Source: a virus. From it: 32,158 nucleotides of DNA. The DNA is taken from the IMG/VR virus record IMGVR_UViG_3300020428_000051, positions 1 to 32,158 of that record; one strand, 5' to 3'. Shown in pieces: positions 13,681 through 23,012 of this stretch; the first letter of the stretch is position 1; every line of letters starts with the position of its first letter. Under the pieces are notes generated by a model. That model did not search any database and was not told the origin of the DNA. It saw only the letters and a program-made list of their open reading frames with translations. The translations under genes were made by a program, and so were the position numbers.

Positions 13681-13710
13681 ATTATAACCTACTTCACTGT
13701 CAAATGTCAA
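13681..13710 (-). promoter_or_regulatory. Consensus sigma70-type (early) promoter
   Basis: On the minus strand, TTGACA (13710-13705), an 18-nt spacer and TATAAT (13686-13681), both hexamers matching the consensus in every base. A second TTGACA overlaps the spacer (13703-13698). The start point would fall near 13675, giving a leader of about 25 nt with GAGGA before the 13650 ATG. It lies just after the stop of the 325-aa fibre gene and is the only consensus host-type promoter I found. Confidence 0.82.
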
Positions 13711-13713
13711 GGT

Positions 13714-14691
13714 TTAAACTGTTCTGATAAACAACTGTTTTGTCTCTTGAGTAGAACTTGATGACTGAATAGTATTACCAGCATAGTATCCAGTATATGT
13801 TCCAGAATAAGAACCAGTGTAGTTAGCGTTCAAGAATCCAGCAAAGAATCTTGAGTAACTACCAGAGTATGAACCAGTGTAATCTCCAGAATAGTTTACA
13901 CTAGCAACGTCTTTCAACTGGTCAGTCATTGTTGCGCCCATCTGAACCCATGTTCCAGCAGCACTGGGAGCACCAGTTTGTAACAAGTATTTTCCAACAC
14001 CACCAGCCATAATTCGATTTCTAAAAGCTGGTAACAGTGTTTGGATATTGGCAGCAGTCATCTCTGTGATACTACCAGTGTCAGTATCAACTTTTAAGAG
14101 AAGGTCTTCATTGGTTCCAGCATCAGTAGTAGGAGCAGTTTTTTGCCAAAGGTAATAATTTACATCTGTTCCATCTACCTGTGTTTCCGCGATGGTATAT
14201 CTAGATGTCCATGTTCCACCAGAGGGTGAAGAAGTTTCTATTTTATATTGACCTACAGTATTCGCGTCTTCAGCACACATTGCGGTTATACAAAGGTCAA
14301 GAACTTCCGTATCAACTTCTGTATCTGTCCCCTGTTCTACAGCTTCGCCCGTCCACCTGAGAGGATTTATTTGTCCACTCTCAGAAGCAGTGGCACTTAT
14401 CTGATTAAATCGATGAACTGTGTCAGTCGTTGTCTGTGTAACTGGGTGTTGACCCACAGTTTGATCGCTTTCTCTGTTAGTAAAAGTTCCAATTTCATCA
14501 CTACCAGCAGAACCACCTTGAACCACATTTAGTTCAGCAGTTCCAGAACCATCGGTGTTATCTGCAAAATGCTTAGTGATTACACCAGCAACTTGGTTTT
14601 TGATTTCAGCTGATGTCAGCTCAATGAAACCTTCCAAACCATCCGCAGCTGCTGGATACGCACCAGCTTTAAGTGTAATTGGCCCTGCCAT
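13714..14691 (-). CDS. Tail-fibre-type protein with Gly-Tyr repeat tip
   Basis: 325 aa. Residues 1-60 (MAGPITLKAGAYPAAADGLE, then LTSAEIKNQVAGVITKHFAD) look like a fibre attachment region. The middle is a beta-rich shaft with Gly/Thr/Asp. Residues 266-306 form a low-complexity run of YSG, YTG and GSYSGxYTG units, followed by a short Ser/Gln-rich end. Such Gly-Tyr tips are common in the distal fibres of marine T4-like phages and are candidates for receptor contact. It starts 9 nt after the previous fibre gene, and no TATAAATA lies immediately upstream, so it is probably expressed from the 15636 promoter. It might be a short- or long-fibre subunit; which one is unclear. Confidence 0.7.
   Translation of the reverse strand: MAGPITLKAGAYPAAADGLEGFIELTSAEIKNQVAGVITKHFADNTDGSGTAELNVVQGGSAGSDEIGTFTNRESDQTVGQHPVTQTTTDTVHRFNQISATASESGQINPLRWTGEAVEQGTDTEVDTEVLDLCITAMCAEDANTVGQYKIETSSPSGGTWTSRYTIAETQVDGTDVNYYLWQKTAPTTDAGTNEDLLLKVDTDTGSITEMTAANIQTLLPAFRNRIMAGGVGKYLLQTGAPSAAGTWVQMGATMTDQLKDVASVNYSGDYTGSYSGSYSRFFAGFLNANYTGSYSGTYTGYYAGNTIQSSSSTQETKQLFIRTV
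13774..13896 (-). repeat. YSG/YTG repeat tract in the fibre protein
   Basis: Codes for residues 266-306, with tripeptide-like units SGD, YTG, SYSG, NYTG, SYSG, TYTG, YYAG. The units are interrupted by RFFAGFLNA. Codon use varies between units, so the repeat is kept at protein level rather than as a recent DNA expansion. Confidence 0.85.
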
Positions 14692-14700
14692 TTCAGTCTC

Positions 14701-15546
14701 CTAGTTTATCAATGTGCCACCAGAGTTATAAACCGCGAGTCCACGATGTTTAACCCAATCGGTAGCATCTTTACATGTCAAAGTGAATGTCGTGTTTGCC
14801 GGTAAAGTTACAGCAGCATTTGCAGACCCACCGTTGATTGTATCTGATGTAGCGGGATACAATTTACAGTTAGTAGCAGTCGCGTTTGCAACGATGTAAG
14901 TCAACCCAGCAGCTGCGGTTGGTAAAATCACACCTTGAGCTGCTCCACCGACTGTGGTGATAACATTAAAAGTTTCGGTAAGAGCGGTTGCATCCCCCTG
15001 ACTTGAACCAGCGGTTGATACAGCGGCAGTCACACCCACCTTTAAATCACCTAAGAGGGAGGCAGTTCCATTGATAGTAAAGTCTTGGACGTTATTACCA
15101 CCAGAACCTACTTGTCTCCATCCACCAGTAGAAGTTCCCACTAACTCAGTTCCATTAGCAGTTACCAATGTCACAGCAGCGTTTGCAGAACCACCATCGA
15201 TGTTCTCGGTTGAAGCGGGGTAAACTTTAATCGTGTTACCACTGATATTAAATACATTAATTACCAGACCAGCAGCTGCGGAAGGTAATATTACACCTTG
15301 GTTTGCAGAAGCGGTGGAAACAATGTTATATGTTTTTGTTAAAGCAGTTGCAGCTCCTTGTGTAGAGCCAGCTGCTGTTACTGTGGCGGCAATACCCAAG
15401 GTCACATTTCCACTAGCGGTTAAAGTGCCCACTGAGATATTATCGCCAGACTCATACTTATCGTTATTGAGGTTGGTAAAGTTAGTATCCACCTCAGTGT
15501 TAGTAAGTGGAGAGCCTTTACTTGACCTAAGTGTTATTGTAGCCAT
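14701..15546 (-). CDS. Fibre-type virion protein with duplicated beta domain
   Basis: 281 aa. The N-terminus TITLRSSKGSPLTNTEVDTN is a widespread start of phage fibre proteins. Two copies of a beta domain follow at about 55-145 and 174-266, offset 120 residues: AGSTQGAATALTKTYN then QGVILPSAAAGL, and AGSSQGDATALTETFN then QGVILPTAAAGL. Both include a YPA...I.GGSANAAVTL stretch. The domain type is common in marine phage fibres. It is likely a shaft or adaptor fibre next to the 325-aa tip protein. A late promoter lies 90 nt upstream, inside the preceding 81-aa gene. Confidence 0.72.
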   Translation of the reverse strand: MATITLRSSKGSPLTNTEVDTNFTNLNNDKYESGDNISVGTLTASGNVTLGIAATVTAAGSTQGAATALTKTYNIVSTASANQGVILPSAAAGLVINVFNISGNTIKVYPASTENIDGGSANAAVTLVTANGTELVGTSTGGWRQVGSGGNNVQDFTINGTASLLGDLKVGVTAAVSTAGSSQGDATALTETFNVITTVGGAAQGVILPTAAAGLTYIVANATATNCKLYPATSDTINGGSANAAVTLPANTTFTLTCKDATDWVKHRGLAVYNSGGTLIN

Positions 15547-15561
15547 GTTAGTCCCTATTCG

Positions 15562-15807
15562 TTATTTCTCTTGTTGTAAAGAATTCATTACTTGCATCAA
15601 GACATTTTTGAGTTCAGTCATATCTTCCTTTAGACTATTTATATCAGCTGACATTTTGTCTATTTGATTATTTCTAGATGAGAGAAGAGCTTTTCTTCTT
15701 TTGTACGCAAGAAGTCCACCTCCATCTACAGATACGACAGCTGATTGGTTTTTCTGGTCTCTCTGCCACTCTAGTGACGATACATGTAATTTACTATTTT
15801 CTGACAT
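15562..15807 (-). CDS. 81-aa virion-associated coiled-coil protein
   Basis: The N-terminal half contains SSLEWQRDQKNQSAVVSVDG followed by GGLLAYKRRKALLSSR. The C-terminal third (IDKMSADINSLKEDMTELKN onward) shows heptad spacing and is a likely coiled coil. Small proteins with an AYKxRK motif before a coiled coil occur in this place in marine T4-like phages, from memory. A structural or oligomerising role is inferred. It begins 5 nt after the giant DUF4815 gene, and a late promoter for the next gene is embedded in its coding sequence. Confidence 0.6.
   Translation of the reverse strand: MSENSKLHVSSLEWQRDQKNQSAVVSVDGGGLLAYKRRKALLSSRNNQIDKMSADINSLKEDMTELKNVLMQVMNSLQQEK
15636..15643 (-). promoter_or_regulatory. 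T4-type late promoter inside the 81-aa gene
   Basis: Exact TATAAATA on the minus strand followed by GTCT, about 90 nt upstream of the 15546 ATG. It would start transcripts for the two fibre genes. Because it lies in coding sequence it could be chance, but it shares the downstream G with the other sites. Confidence 0.65.
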
Positions 15808-15812
15808 ATTTA

Positions 15813-18800
15813 TTACGCCTGTAGAGCGATAGCTCTAAGTTGTTTTGCTTTTGGTGGCATCGATGTATTACTTGTCAACATTACCATCTTAATACTAAAA
15901 TACTTGAACCTAGAATAATTAACACCATCAACGGTACAAGTCATAGTAGGTTGTGGCCCTCGGTGTTCCCATGTACAACCACCATCTGCAACACTAGTTC
16001 CACCAGTATGAGATGGAGCAGAACTCGCGGATGCAGCACCAGTAGTTCCACCTATTGTGCATTTATACATTTGACCACCGTTAGCAACATAAACACCAGC
16101 GGCATATTGGCGAGACACCTCGTGAGGATATCCAACTGTTATTGTTGGTGCGCCACTGAACCCTCGGCCTGGATTCATAATCTCCACAGCACTGATACCA
16201 CCTGTTCCGTTCAATGCAGTTGCTTTGATTGATGCTTCCTCACCAAGACCACTAGAAGCTACTATGATATCAACTTCACTCAACGCTGCATAGCCAGGGT
16301 TTGATCCACCACCAGCTGCAGTGATAGTAACTGCTTTAACTCTGTTCGTGGTATAATTAAATTGTCCATCACCATTTAATGATGTTGAGGGTAATTTGAA
16401 ATCAAAGTCTATGAAATTTTTCTGAGCTTCTGAAGAACCACCTTGATTGTTATCATCAAATTCCATTTGAACCCACTCAAGGTCTCTTAGGAAATCAGCA
16501 TCATCCTCTTGTGCCATTCCTTTGAAGTATACTTCAAAAGAACTGCCAGGCGGAGTGAAGTGTGCGACTGAAACTTTAATGTCTTCAGCATCCTGTCCAT
16601 CGGCAAGTCTAACTTTTTTACTGATAAACTTAGAAAGAGCATTACCATTATTAGTAGTTTCATTTGTCGAATCGTTATTGACTGCATAGGATTGTGTTAA
16701 TACATTCATTCTGTTGTTATTCAGATGTGGTGAACTTGCACTATATTCAACACCAGCGGAATCTACATGTGACGTATCATCACCAGCCTTCATGGTACAC
16801 CTAACTTTGTAACTCTTTTTAGCTTGTTTATTCGCACCAGTAAAAGCTGCTTCATTTCTAAGAGAATATATTGCTTTTGAAACTAGAGTTTTCATTCTCA
16901 TTGAGGGAATGACATTTTCAAAAGTTGTTCCAGCAGCTGATATTCCAGTAGCATTACTAGTAGCAACAGTGTTAGTTACTGAATTACCTTCCATAACGTG
17001 AACTTTATTTGTTCCACCCAATCTGTGAGTATTAAAGACCTTATTGAAAATAGAGTCTACTGTAAATGCTTTTACTATTCCACCTTGAAAAGTATACAGT
17101 TGAACAAAGTCACCTACATTCAAAAGATAATCTAAATCGGCATCCTCAAAAGCCTTTCGGGGCATAATTTTGTTGTATCTAATGACCATCTCCTCTGTGC
17201 GGCCATTCACATCGTCAACCTGTCCACGAATCGCCTTAGATAAATTCATTGCGAAACCAGTGCCACTACCAGTAGTGGAACCCTGAGTAACGGCGCCTGG
17301 AGCATGAGTTAAAATAGGTGTGCTGAGAGGTTGGTCTGACTTAACAAAGTTATTGTATGCGGCCCAAAGGTCATTATCAGCTGCGATACCGTAGTCTAGG
17401 AATTTAAATCCAGTGACACCACCGCTTCCACTAACGGTGGTCACTTCTACTTTGATTCCATTGTAAGATAAAGTTTGACTTTCGGTAGATCCCCTAGTAT
17501 TTGTATAACTGTATGTGGTAGATTTATCAGCCATTGTTATTACATCACCGACTGCATGGCCAGAACCAGCAGTGGTTGATGCGTTTTTAAGAGCTACGAA
17601 AACACCATGATCCTGGCCTCCGTCATTAGGTCTTCCAGAGATGTAATCCTTTCCTTTAACAAATTCATAGTCCCCATTTGCCCATTGAGCAGTTCCAGTT
17701 CCCTTCTTGAACACTCTCATATCCATGAGATATTTAATATCTTGTCCTTGTATTGGCGACCATGTTCTATTATTTGAAGAAGTAAACATTACTCCACCCA
17801 AAGCAATATGACTACTCGCTCCCTGTGGCATAACATTGTCTTTAGTAACAATGATATCTTCATTCTGACCCAATGCTTTAGAACCCAATTTGAATGTCCA
17901 AACTTCATAGTCTGGATTGTTGCCTGATGGTTCTAATACAAAACAGTAGTTATCACTGCCATGTAAGAAAGGAGCTTTATCAAAGGAGAATGTTGTGCAA
18001 GTCGATAATGACACATCAAAAGCAGTTTCATTACCAAAACTTAAATCTGGTGTTGTCTTAACGTCAGTGTAACTTAGAGAAGTTCTAGCAATCTCTATAT
18101 TAGTAGGATATCCCTGATTCATTTTTCTTATGGTCATAGTCACATTGTGGCCACTTTTAGTTGCTGACGGCAACGTAGCGGATTCGGCATTATTGTGTTT
18201 TTCACCTGGCCTTCTCTTGAACCAAACCTTCACATTATCCAAGTAAAATCCAGCAGACCCAGCTCCGTTTATACTTGTATCAGCAGAGAAAGATTGTGCA
18301 AGTGGGTCACCAACTATTATTGGTGGATGATATATGTAAGTCGGTGAAGTAACGTCAATGTTATATTCTAAATCTGTCACAGTTATACCAGTTTCCAAAT
18401 TAGACATTTCTACATCAGTAATAACTTCCCCGACAGTTTTGGGGGGCAATGTATTACCACTTCTTGTCCCTGAGTTGACCACAGTGTGTAGTTCTGCAAC
18501 CAAAGTTACATCCTGTGACATGGATTGCATACCATAAGCAGAGTATTGTCCTTCTGCCTGCGTGGTTATAAAGTTGTCTCTTTGTTGTGGATCATCACAA
18601 ACAAAGATTCGTCTGTCTCCAATAGGGAAACGATTCCGTGGTATCTTGAAAGCAATAGCTGCTTCACCTTCAGTGTTGGATTGAGGTAGATTGACCCAAC
18701 CACCCATACTGTGAGCGAAATCTGTATAGTCTATAGTTCCTGATTGAGATTCCGCTAGTATTTGATCATCAAATTTATCCACATCCAATCCAAAACAGTT

Positions 18801-21800
18801 ATTACTTACATTTTCACCATCAAAAAACACATACAATTCTTGTAATGAGGGTTTTAATCCAGATATTCTAAACAATATAGTTATGGGTCTCATATGAGAT
18901 ATAAGAGAGACATCCCTCAAAACATTACCAATCGGGAAAGTTAAAGTCCCAGCAGGAGCTGATTTTTGATCCAACAATATTTCGGTACTGTGTTGAACAA
19001 TTGACTGTGTTGAAGTAGTTACATCAAAACTAGAACTAGCACTGATTGTTCCATCAATACTTGAATCAATCGTACCTTCTTGAGTTTGTTCAAACCAACC
19101 ACCCCAACGAGTAGCTGCCATTGGTAGACCAGAGGCTCCCGAAAACTCGGCCGAGGCGGACATATTTAAACTAGCTTCGCTCGCTTCAGCCTGTGTGATC
19201 GTGTCTTTGCTTGTATTCACCGCCCCTGATATAAAAGTATTTCCATCCATCACACCTTGGTCAAAACTTGTTTCATATCCAACCACATTACCACTACTAG
19301 CGGCCGCGGCCGCATCCGCAGCAGCTTTGTTATCTTGCCTGAGAATCAGTGGAGTGTCATCTCGTGAGTCTTTAAAGACATCACTTCTTGGATAAACAGT
19401 CATCTTTCCTATATAGTTGAACAACAAATCAGAAACAAGATTCTTTGGTTCTGTGATATACTGTCCATTTTGTGAGTGAGGTATATTTGTATATGGTCTA
19501 CTAACATACGACCCACCATCGAGGCCGAAGGGATTTCCACCACTGAGTTGCCAATCTGAGGTATTATAAGTTGCGTCAAATTCTAAATTGAAATTATCGT
19601 CTTGAACAAACGGTGATAGTTCATTCCTGAGACTATTAAATGAAGCACTGTAAGATGGGTCAAGTAATTCACTACCAACATCGTTGTTGAATATGTTTGT
19701 ATAGATACCATTCTTAAATCTATCTAATCCGTTTGCATCCAAAATTTGTTTGGATTTAGCATCCAATTCCAATAAAGAAAGAGCAAGATAATATTCTAGT
19801 CTACTGATTCTTTTCTCAATAGCACCGATATCTCGCATACTATATTTTCTATGCTGACCCAATGGTTTAGCATACACCGCTCTTTCGATTCTATCAATTA
19901 TTTTTGCAAAGTTTGGCGCTGGAGATGGATAGGGTGATATTCTTACTTCTCCTATCATAAATCCATCTTCAAGAACTGGAGGCCTAGCGGGTATTTCTGA
20001 TATTCCCTCTGAAACTTTTATATTACCTTTGAGGTCAATTAATAATCGGTCTATTCGCGGCAAGTAGTAAGTTACATCGGTATCAAAACTAGAATTCGGT
20101 AATGGGAACTGAACACCATTAGTAGGTAATTCAAACTCATCTGTCCTGTATGGATTTTCTGTTGCAGCTGCCAGTGTTGTTGCGGAAACAGCGCTGTTTT
20201 TAACATACGGTCTAAAATCAATACAGTCTCTTAAATCAAAAGCTCCAAGTCTCTGAGATTTGTAAATGGGAACTTCAGCTGTGTATATACCAGTTGCTCC
20301 AGTATCATCTATTGGATATGAGTTTAGAGCAAAATAAGTTCCATATGTTCCAGCATAGTCTGGCACAAAGTGTCTTAGTTTGACGGTGATAAAAGCATTA
20401 GTGGTATTAACATTTGAACCGTTGTTTTTGAAAAATTTGGCATGACCATACATGTTGTCCGTTTGACCATTCATCAAGGTAAAATCTTCTTTAAAATCAA
20501 CCCCAGTATCGTCATCTAGGTATACGTTACCAGATGCAGGCGCAACATAAATTGCCTCAATTTGTTGTACATCAGCGATACCAAGATTCCACGGGCCGTT
20601 AGCACCACCAGCAGCATCGGTTGTATTGATTCTAACATACCTACCAACATTCAAATTCTTTGTAACTGGAGCAGCATCAACAACCTTGACCTTCACTTGA
20701 AGATAGGCAGTTCCACTACTACCAACAGTTCCAAGGTCAAACGACATGGATTGTGTAGCGTGTGCGGTCACCATAGATGGCGTCAGTCTGATTTGTTGTC
20801 CTTCGTCATAACCAGTTCCACCAACAGTTTGTCCATTGGTCTTGTTTATCAAATAAAAACTACCATCCAAGGTGGCTTGTGTAGGAGAAGCAGAGTATGG
20901 TAATTGGATTCCCGCTCCAAGAGCAGAAGTGCTAATAGTAAATGACCCATCAGCGGCAACGGTTACATCAAATTCTTCGGTGTAGTGATAATCGTTATCT
21001 AGACTTCCACCGTCAGCGTAGAGAGTTTTTGTTGATTTCCAAGGACATGGGAAAACTAGTCTATTATGTTCGACACCTTTTAGGACAGCACTGTCACCAG
21101 TTCCATTACCAGTGGTATCTGTCAAGACAATATCAGCGAAACCACTATTAACACCATTTGAATAGTAAATGGTTCTAGCTAATTTTAGAGAAGCATCAGT
21201 AGCAGATGCTGCTATATTGTTTACTCTTATGTCGTAAAGGAAAATTCTAAACTTTGCGGCTGCGGCTCCAGGCGTTCCACTAGCGAAACGAACTTGTCTT
21301 ACTCTTGCAGTTGCTACGACTGTGGTTACAGCAGCATGGGAACCATGACTGCCATCAGTGATGGCTTGAGCAGCAGCGTTACCAGCATAGTATCCTAATT
21401 GAACCACTGAACCAGTTTCAAGATCCCATTCACCACAAACCTCCACACATTCAAAGAAATTACCATATCCCAATGGAACAGTGAGACTTTCTTCTGTGAC
21501 TGTCGAGGTTCCCTTCCTAATTTTAACAAAAGAATTATTAATAAATCTTCGTCTATATCCATTAACGTATGCTACGCCTGGCGAAACCTTTGCCACTAGG
21601 TAATTTATATCACCAGCATCCTGAGCATCAGTGGAGAAATTATATCCTTCATTGTCTATTCTGTAGGAAGTTCCTCTAGCGGCAAACTTTGCCGTGCCAC
21701 TCAAAACTTCTCCAGAAGAGTGAGTGGGGGGACTAGAAGAAACTGATGTACCTGTTACTGTAACCTCGTATAACTTACCTAAATGATTCACAAACTCGCC

Positions 21801-23003
21801 GCGACCATATTTAGTATTAGAAGTGGTATTAAAAGGAGTTCCCCTCACAGTCTTCAAGTGTTCTAACACCTTAAAGGTGAAAGGTTCAACAACGTAATCA
21901 CCAGATTCTTCGTGAGTTCTTTGTGCTAAAGTTTTTCCAAGTTGCGCTAGGTCTTGTAAATCAGCATTTGCTCTTTTCTGAAGAACTCCATTGACTACTT
22001 TGTAAACGGAAGAGAAGTTTGTTGGAGGACTTACATAAGTAAATTGAACTCCGCCATCTGTAACAGCACCAGTGGTGTGAGTAGGCCCTGCTCCAGAGGA
22101 TGCGGTAGTTCCCTCTATAGTTACCTCATAGATATTACTTTGATTTTCTACAAACTCTCCAAGTCTTAGAACTCTGTTGTTCTGATACTCATCACCAAAC
22201 CCTACTTTTGTTAATGTTGTGGTAAGTTTTGTCCTATCAGCGCCTGGAGCATTGTAGTTGTAAGTTCCTGTCGCTGGGTCTAAGAGAGTAGAGTCATCAT
22301 CTGAGGTGGTGAGAGTTTCATTGATTTGTACACCAATTAAAAAATTAACTCGAGCATGATATGGGTCAAGTCTAATAGTTTGTTTTTCATGTTTTACTAA
22401 TTTACCTTGTGCAAATATTACACCTTCTTGAATGGTAAAATCGATAACCTGTCCATAAAAGTTATTTGTAAAACTAGTATTATCGGTTGAACTGTTGACA
22501 ATAAACGTATCGCCATTTCTTCCAGAATCGGTTGATGATACTGTGAGGGTTTCACCAGCGTCAAACCTTTTATTGATATTGTCTCCAGCACCAGTGGTGT
22601 TAGGTGTTTGATATTGCAAGTAAAGAACTTTTTTTGCAGTAGTTTCTGTCTCAACACCGCTTAAAACAGAATGAATTTTTGCTGTGATACCAGTAGTCCC
22701 GCCAGTTAATTCATCTCCAATATAGTTTGCCAGAGTATCATTTGACACAGTAGCACTAGAAGCATCGGTATCATTAATCTTTATGTAATCTAAAACTACA
22801 GGGTCAGCATTAGCGCCTCTTATCGTAGCCCCCTCAGAAAATAAAAACTCTCCCATGTCCTTAATGGTTTCATAGAAGTAATCTTGCATCTGGGTCAGTT
22901 CTCTTGCTTGAACCGCTACGCCAGGCTTAAAGACCACACGATTGAACTTTTTATTAGAACTAAAATCGTTGTAGTATGGTGTTACATTTAAGTTAATCGC
23001 CAT
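15813..23003 (-). CDS. Giant DUF4815-type virion structural protein (2396 aa)
   Basis: The N-terminus (LNVTPYYNDF, FNRVVFKPGVAVQARELTQM) is the DUF4815 signature of baseplate or tail proteins in marine T4-like phages, where it follows gp8 and takes the place of T4 gp9/gp10. Residues 280-325, 400-445 and 2302-2349 carry three copies of a module with the pattern Y.v...G(T/S)...P(T/S)H..G...DG. A Gly-rich module resembling the gp13 insertion lies at about 96-115 (GDELTGGTTGITAKI). GSGY-like beta repeats precede the last module. The interior is long and beta-rich with an Ala-rich spacer (DNKAAADAAAAASSGN). It may form the long baseplate arms or fibre base; the exact role is not known to me. A late promoter lies 129 nt upstream, inside gp8. 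Confidence 0.82.
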   Translation of the reverse strand: MAINLNVTPYYNDFSSNKKFNRVVFKPGVAVQARELTQMQDYFYETIKDMGEFLFSEGATIRGANADPVVLDYIKINDTDASSATVSNDTLANYIGDELTGGTTGITAKIHSVLSGVETETTAKKVLYLQYQTPNTTGAGDNINKRFDAGETLTVSSTDSGRNGDTFIVNSSTDNTSFTNNFYGQVIDFTIQEGVIFAQGKLVKHEKQTIRLDPYHARVNFLIGVQINETLTTSDDDSTLLDPATGTYNYNAPGADRTKLTTTLTKVGFGDEYQNNRVLRLGEFVENQSNIYEVTIEGTTASSGAGPTHTTGAVTDGGVQFTYVSPPTNFSSVYKVVNGVLQKRANADLQDLAQLGKTLAQRTHEESGDYVVEPFTFKVLEHLKTVRGTPFNTTSNTKYGRGEFVNHLGKLYEVTVTGTSVSSSPPTHSSGEVLSGTAKFAARGTSYRIDNEGYNFSTDAQDAGDINYLVAKVSPGVAYVNGYRRRFINNSFVKIRKGTSTVTEESLTVPLGYGNFFECVEVCGEWDLETGSVVQLGYYAGNAAAQAITDGSHGSHAAVTTVVATARVRQVRFASGTPGAAAAKFRIFLYDIRVNNIAASATDASLKLARTIYYSNGVNSGFADIVLTDTTGNGTGDSAVLKGVEHNRLVFPCPWKSTKTLYADGGSLDNDYHYTEEFDVTVAADGSFTISTSALGAGIQLPYSASPTQATLDGSFYLINKTNGQTVGGTGYDEGQQIRLTPSMVTAHATQSMSFDLGTVGSSGTAYLQVKVKVVDAAPVTKNLNVGRYVRINTTDAAGGANGPWNLGIADVQQIEAIYVAPASGNVYLDDDTGVDFKEDFTLMNGQTDNMYGHAKFFKNNGSNVNTTNAFITVKLRHFVPDYAGTYGTYFALNSYPIDDTGATGIYTAEVPIYKSQRLGAFDLRDCIDFRPYVKNSAVSATTLAAATENPYRTDEFELPTNGVQFPLPNSSFDTDVTYYLPRIDRLLIDLKGNIKVSEGISEIPARPPVLEDGFMIGEVRISPYPSPAPNFAKIIDRIERAVYAKPLGQHRKYSMRDIGAIEKRISRLEYYLALSLLELDAKSKQILDANGLDRFKNGIYTNIFNNDVGSELLDPSYSASFNSLRNELSPFVQDDNFNLEFDATYNTSDWQLSGGNPFGLDGGSYVSRPYTNIPHSQNGQYITEPKNLVSDLLFNYIGKMTVYPRSDVFKDSRDDTPLILRQDNKAAADAAAAASSGNVVGYETSFDQGVMDGNTFISGAVNTSKDTITQAEASEASLNMSASAEFSGASGLPMAATRWGGWFEQTQEGTIDSSIDGTISASSSFDVTTSTQSIVQHSTEILLDQKSAPAGTLTFPIGNVLRDVSLISHMRPITILFRISGLKPSLQELYVFFDGENVSNNCFGLDVDKFDDQILAESQSGTIDYTDFAHSMGGWVNLPQSNTEGEAAIAFKIPRNRFPIGDRRIFVCDDPQQRDNFITTQAEGQYSAYGMQSMSQDVTLVAELHTVVNSGTRSGNTLPPKTVGEVITDVEMSNLETGITVTDLEYNIDVTSPTYIYHPPIIVGDPLAQSFSADTSINGAGSAGFYLDNVKVWFKRRPGEKHNNAESATLPSATKSGHNVTMTIRKMNQGYPTNIEIARTSLSYTDVKTTPDLSFGNETAFDVSLSTCTTFSFDKAPFLHGSDNYCFVLEPSGNNPDYEVWTFKLGSKALGQNEDIIVTKDNVMPQGASSHIALGGVMFTSSNNRTWSPIQGQDIKYLMDMRVFKKGTGTAQWANGDYEFVKGKDYISGRPNDGGQDHGVFVALKNASTTAGSGHAVGDVITMADKSTTYSYTNTRGSTESQTLSYNGIKVEVTTVSGSGGVTGFKFLDYGIAADNDLWAAYNNFVKSDQPLSTPILTHAPGAVTQGSTTGSGTGFAMNLSKAIRGQVDDVNGRTEEMVIRYNKIMPRKAFEDADLDYLLNVGDFVQLYTFQGGIVKAFTVDSIFNKVFNTHRLGGTNKVHVMEGNSVTNTVATSNATGISAAGTTFENVIPSMRMKTLVSKAIYSLRNEAAFTGANKQAKKSYKVRCTMKAGDDTSHVDSAGVEYSASSPHLNNNRMNVLTQSYAVNNDSTNETTNNGNALSKFISKKVRLADGQDAEDIKVSVAHFTPPGSSFEVYFKGMAQEDDADFLRDLEWVQMEFDDNNQGGSSEAQKNFIDFDFKLPSTSLNGDGQFNYTTNRVKAVTITAAGGGSNPGYAALSEVDIIVASSGLGEEASIKATALNGTGGISAVEIMNPGRGFSGAPTITVGYPHEVSRQYAAGVYVANGGQMYKCTIGGTTGAASASSAPSHTGGTSVADGGCTWEHRGPQPTMTCTVDGVNYSRFKYFSIKMVMLTSNTSMPPKAKQLRAIALQA
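15957..16100 (-). repeat. PTH/DG module, DUF4815 protein C-terminal copy
   Basis: Residues about 2302-2349, with VYVANGGQMYKCTIGGTTG, then APSHTGG and VADGGCTWEHRG. It shares the Y.C/V...GTT...P.H..G...DG...(W/F).(Y/H) pattern with copies at 22029-22166 and 21669-21806 and with one in the gp7-like protein at 27254-27388. Confidence 0.75.
21669..21806 (-). repeat. PTH/DG module, DUF4815 protein copy 2
   Basis: Residues about 400-445: RGEFVNHLGKLYEVTVTGTS, then PPTHSSGEVLSGTAKFAARG. It is clearly related to copy 1 (GEFVENQSNIYEVTIEGTT) 120 residues earlier, so a tandem duplication within the protein is likely. Confidence 0.8.
22029..22166 (-). repeat. PTH/DG module, DUF4815 protein copy 1
   Basis: Residues about 280-325: LGEFVENQSNIYEVTIEGTT, then GPTHTTGAVTDGGVQFTYVS. 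Same layout as the other copies. Confidence 0.8.
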
Positions 23004-23012
23004 GTGTTTTCC

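Noticed and set aside
13714-15546. A diversity-generating retroelement or phase-variable repeat system in the fibre genes.
   Set aside because: No reverse transcriptase and no near-identical template repeat was seen, and the repeats differ in codon use.
15808-15816. TAATAAATATG at the 81-aa gene start as another late promoter.
   Set aside because: It reads AATAAATA rather than TATAAATA, and it runs directly into the ATG, so a start point would lie inside the gene.
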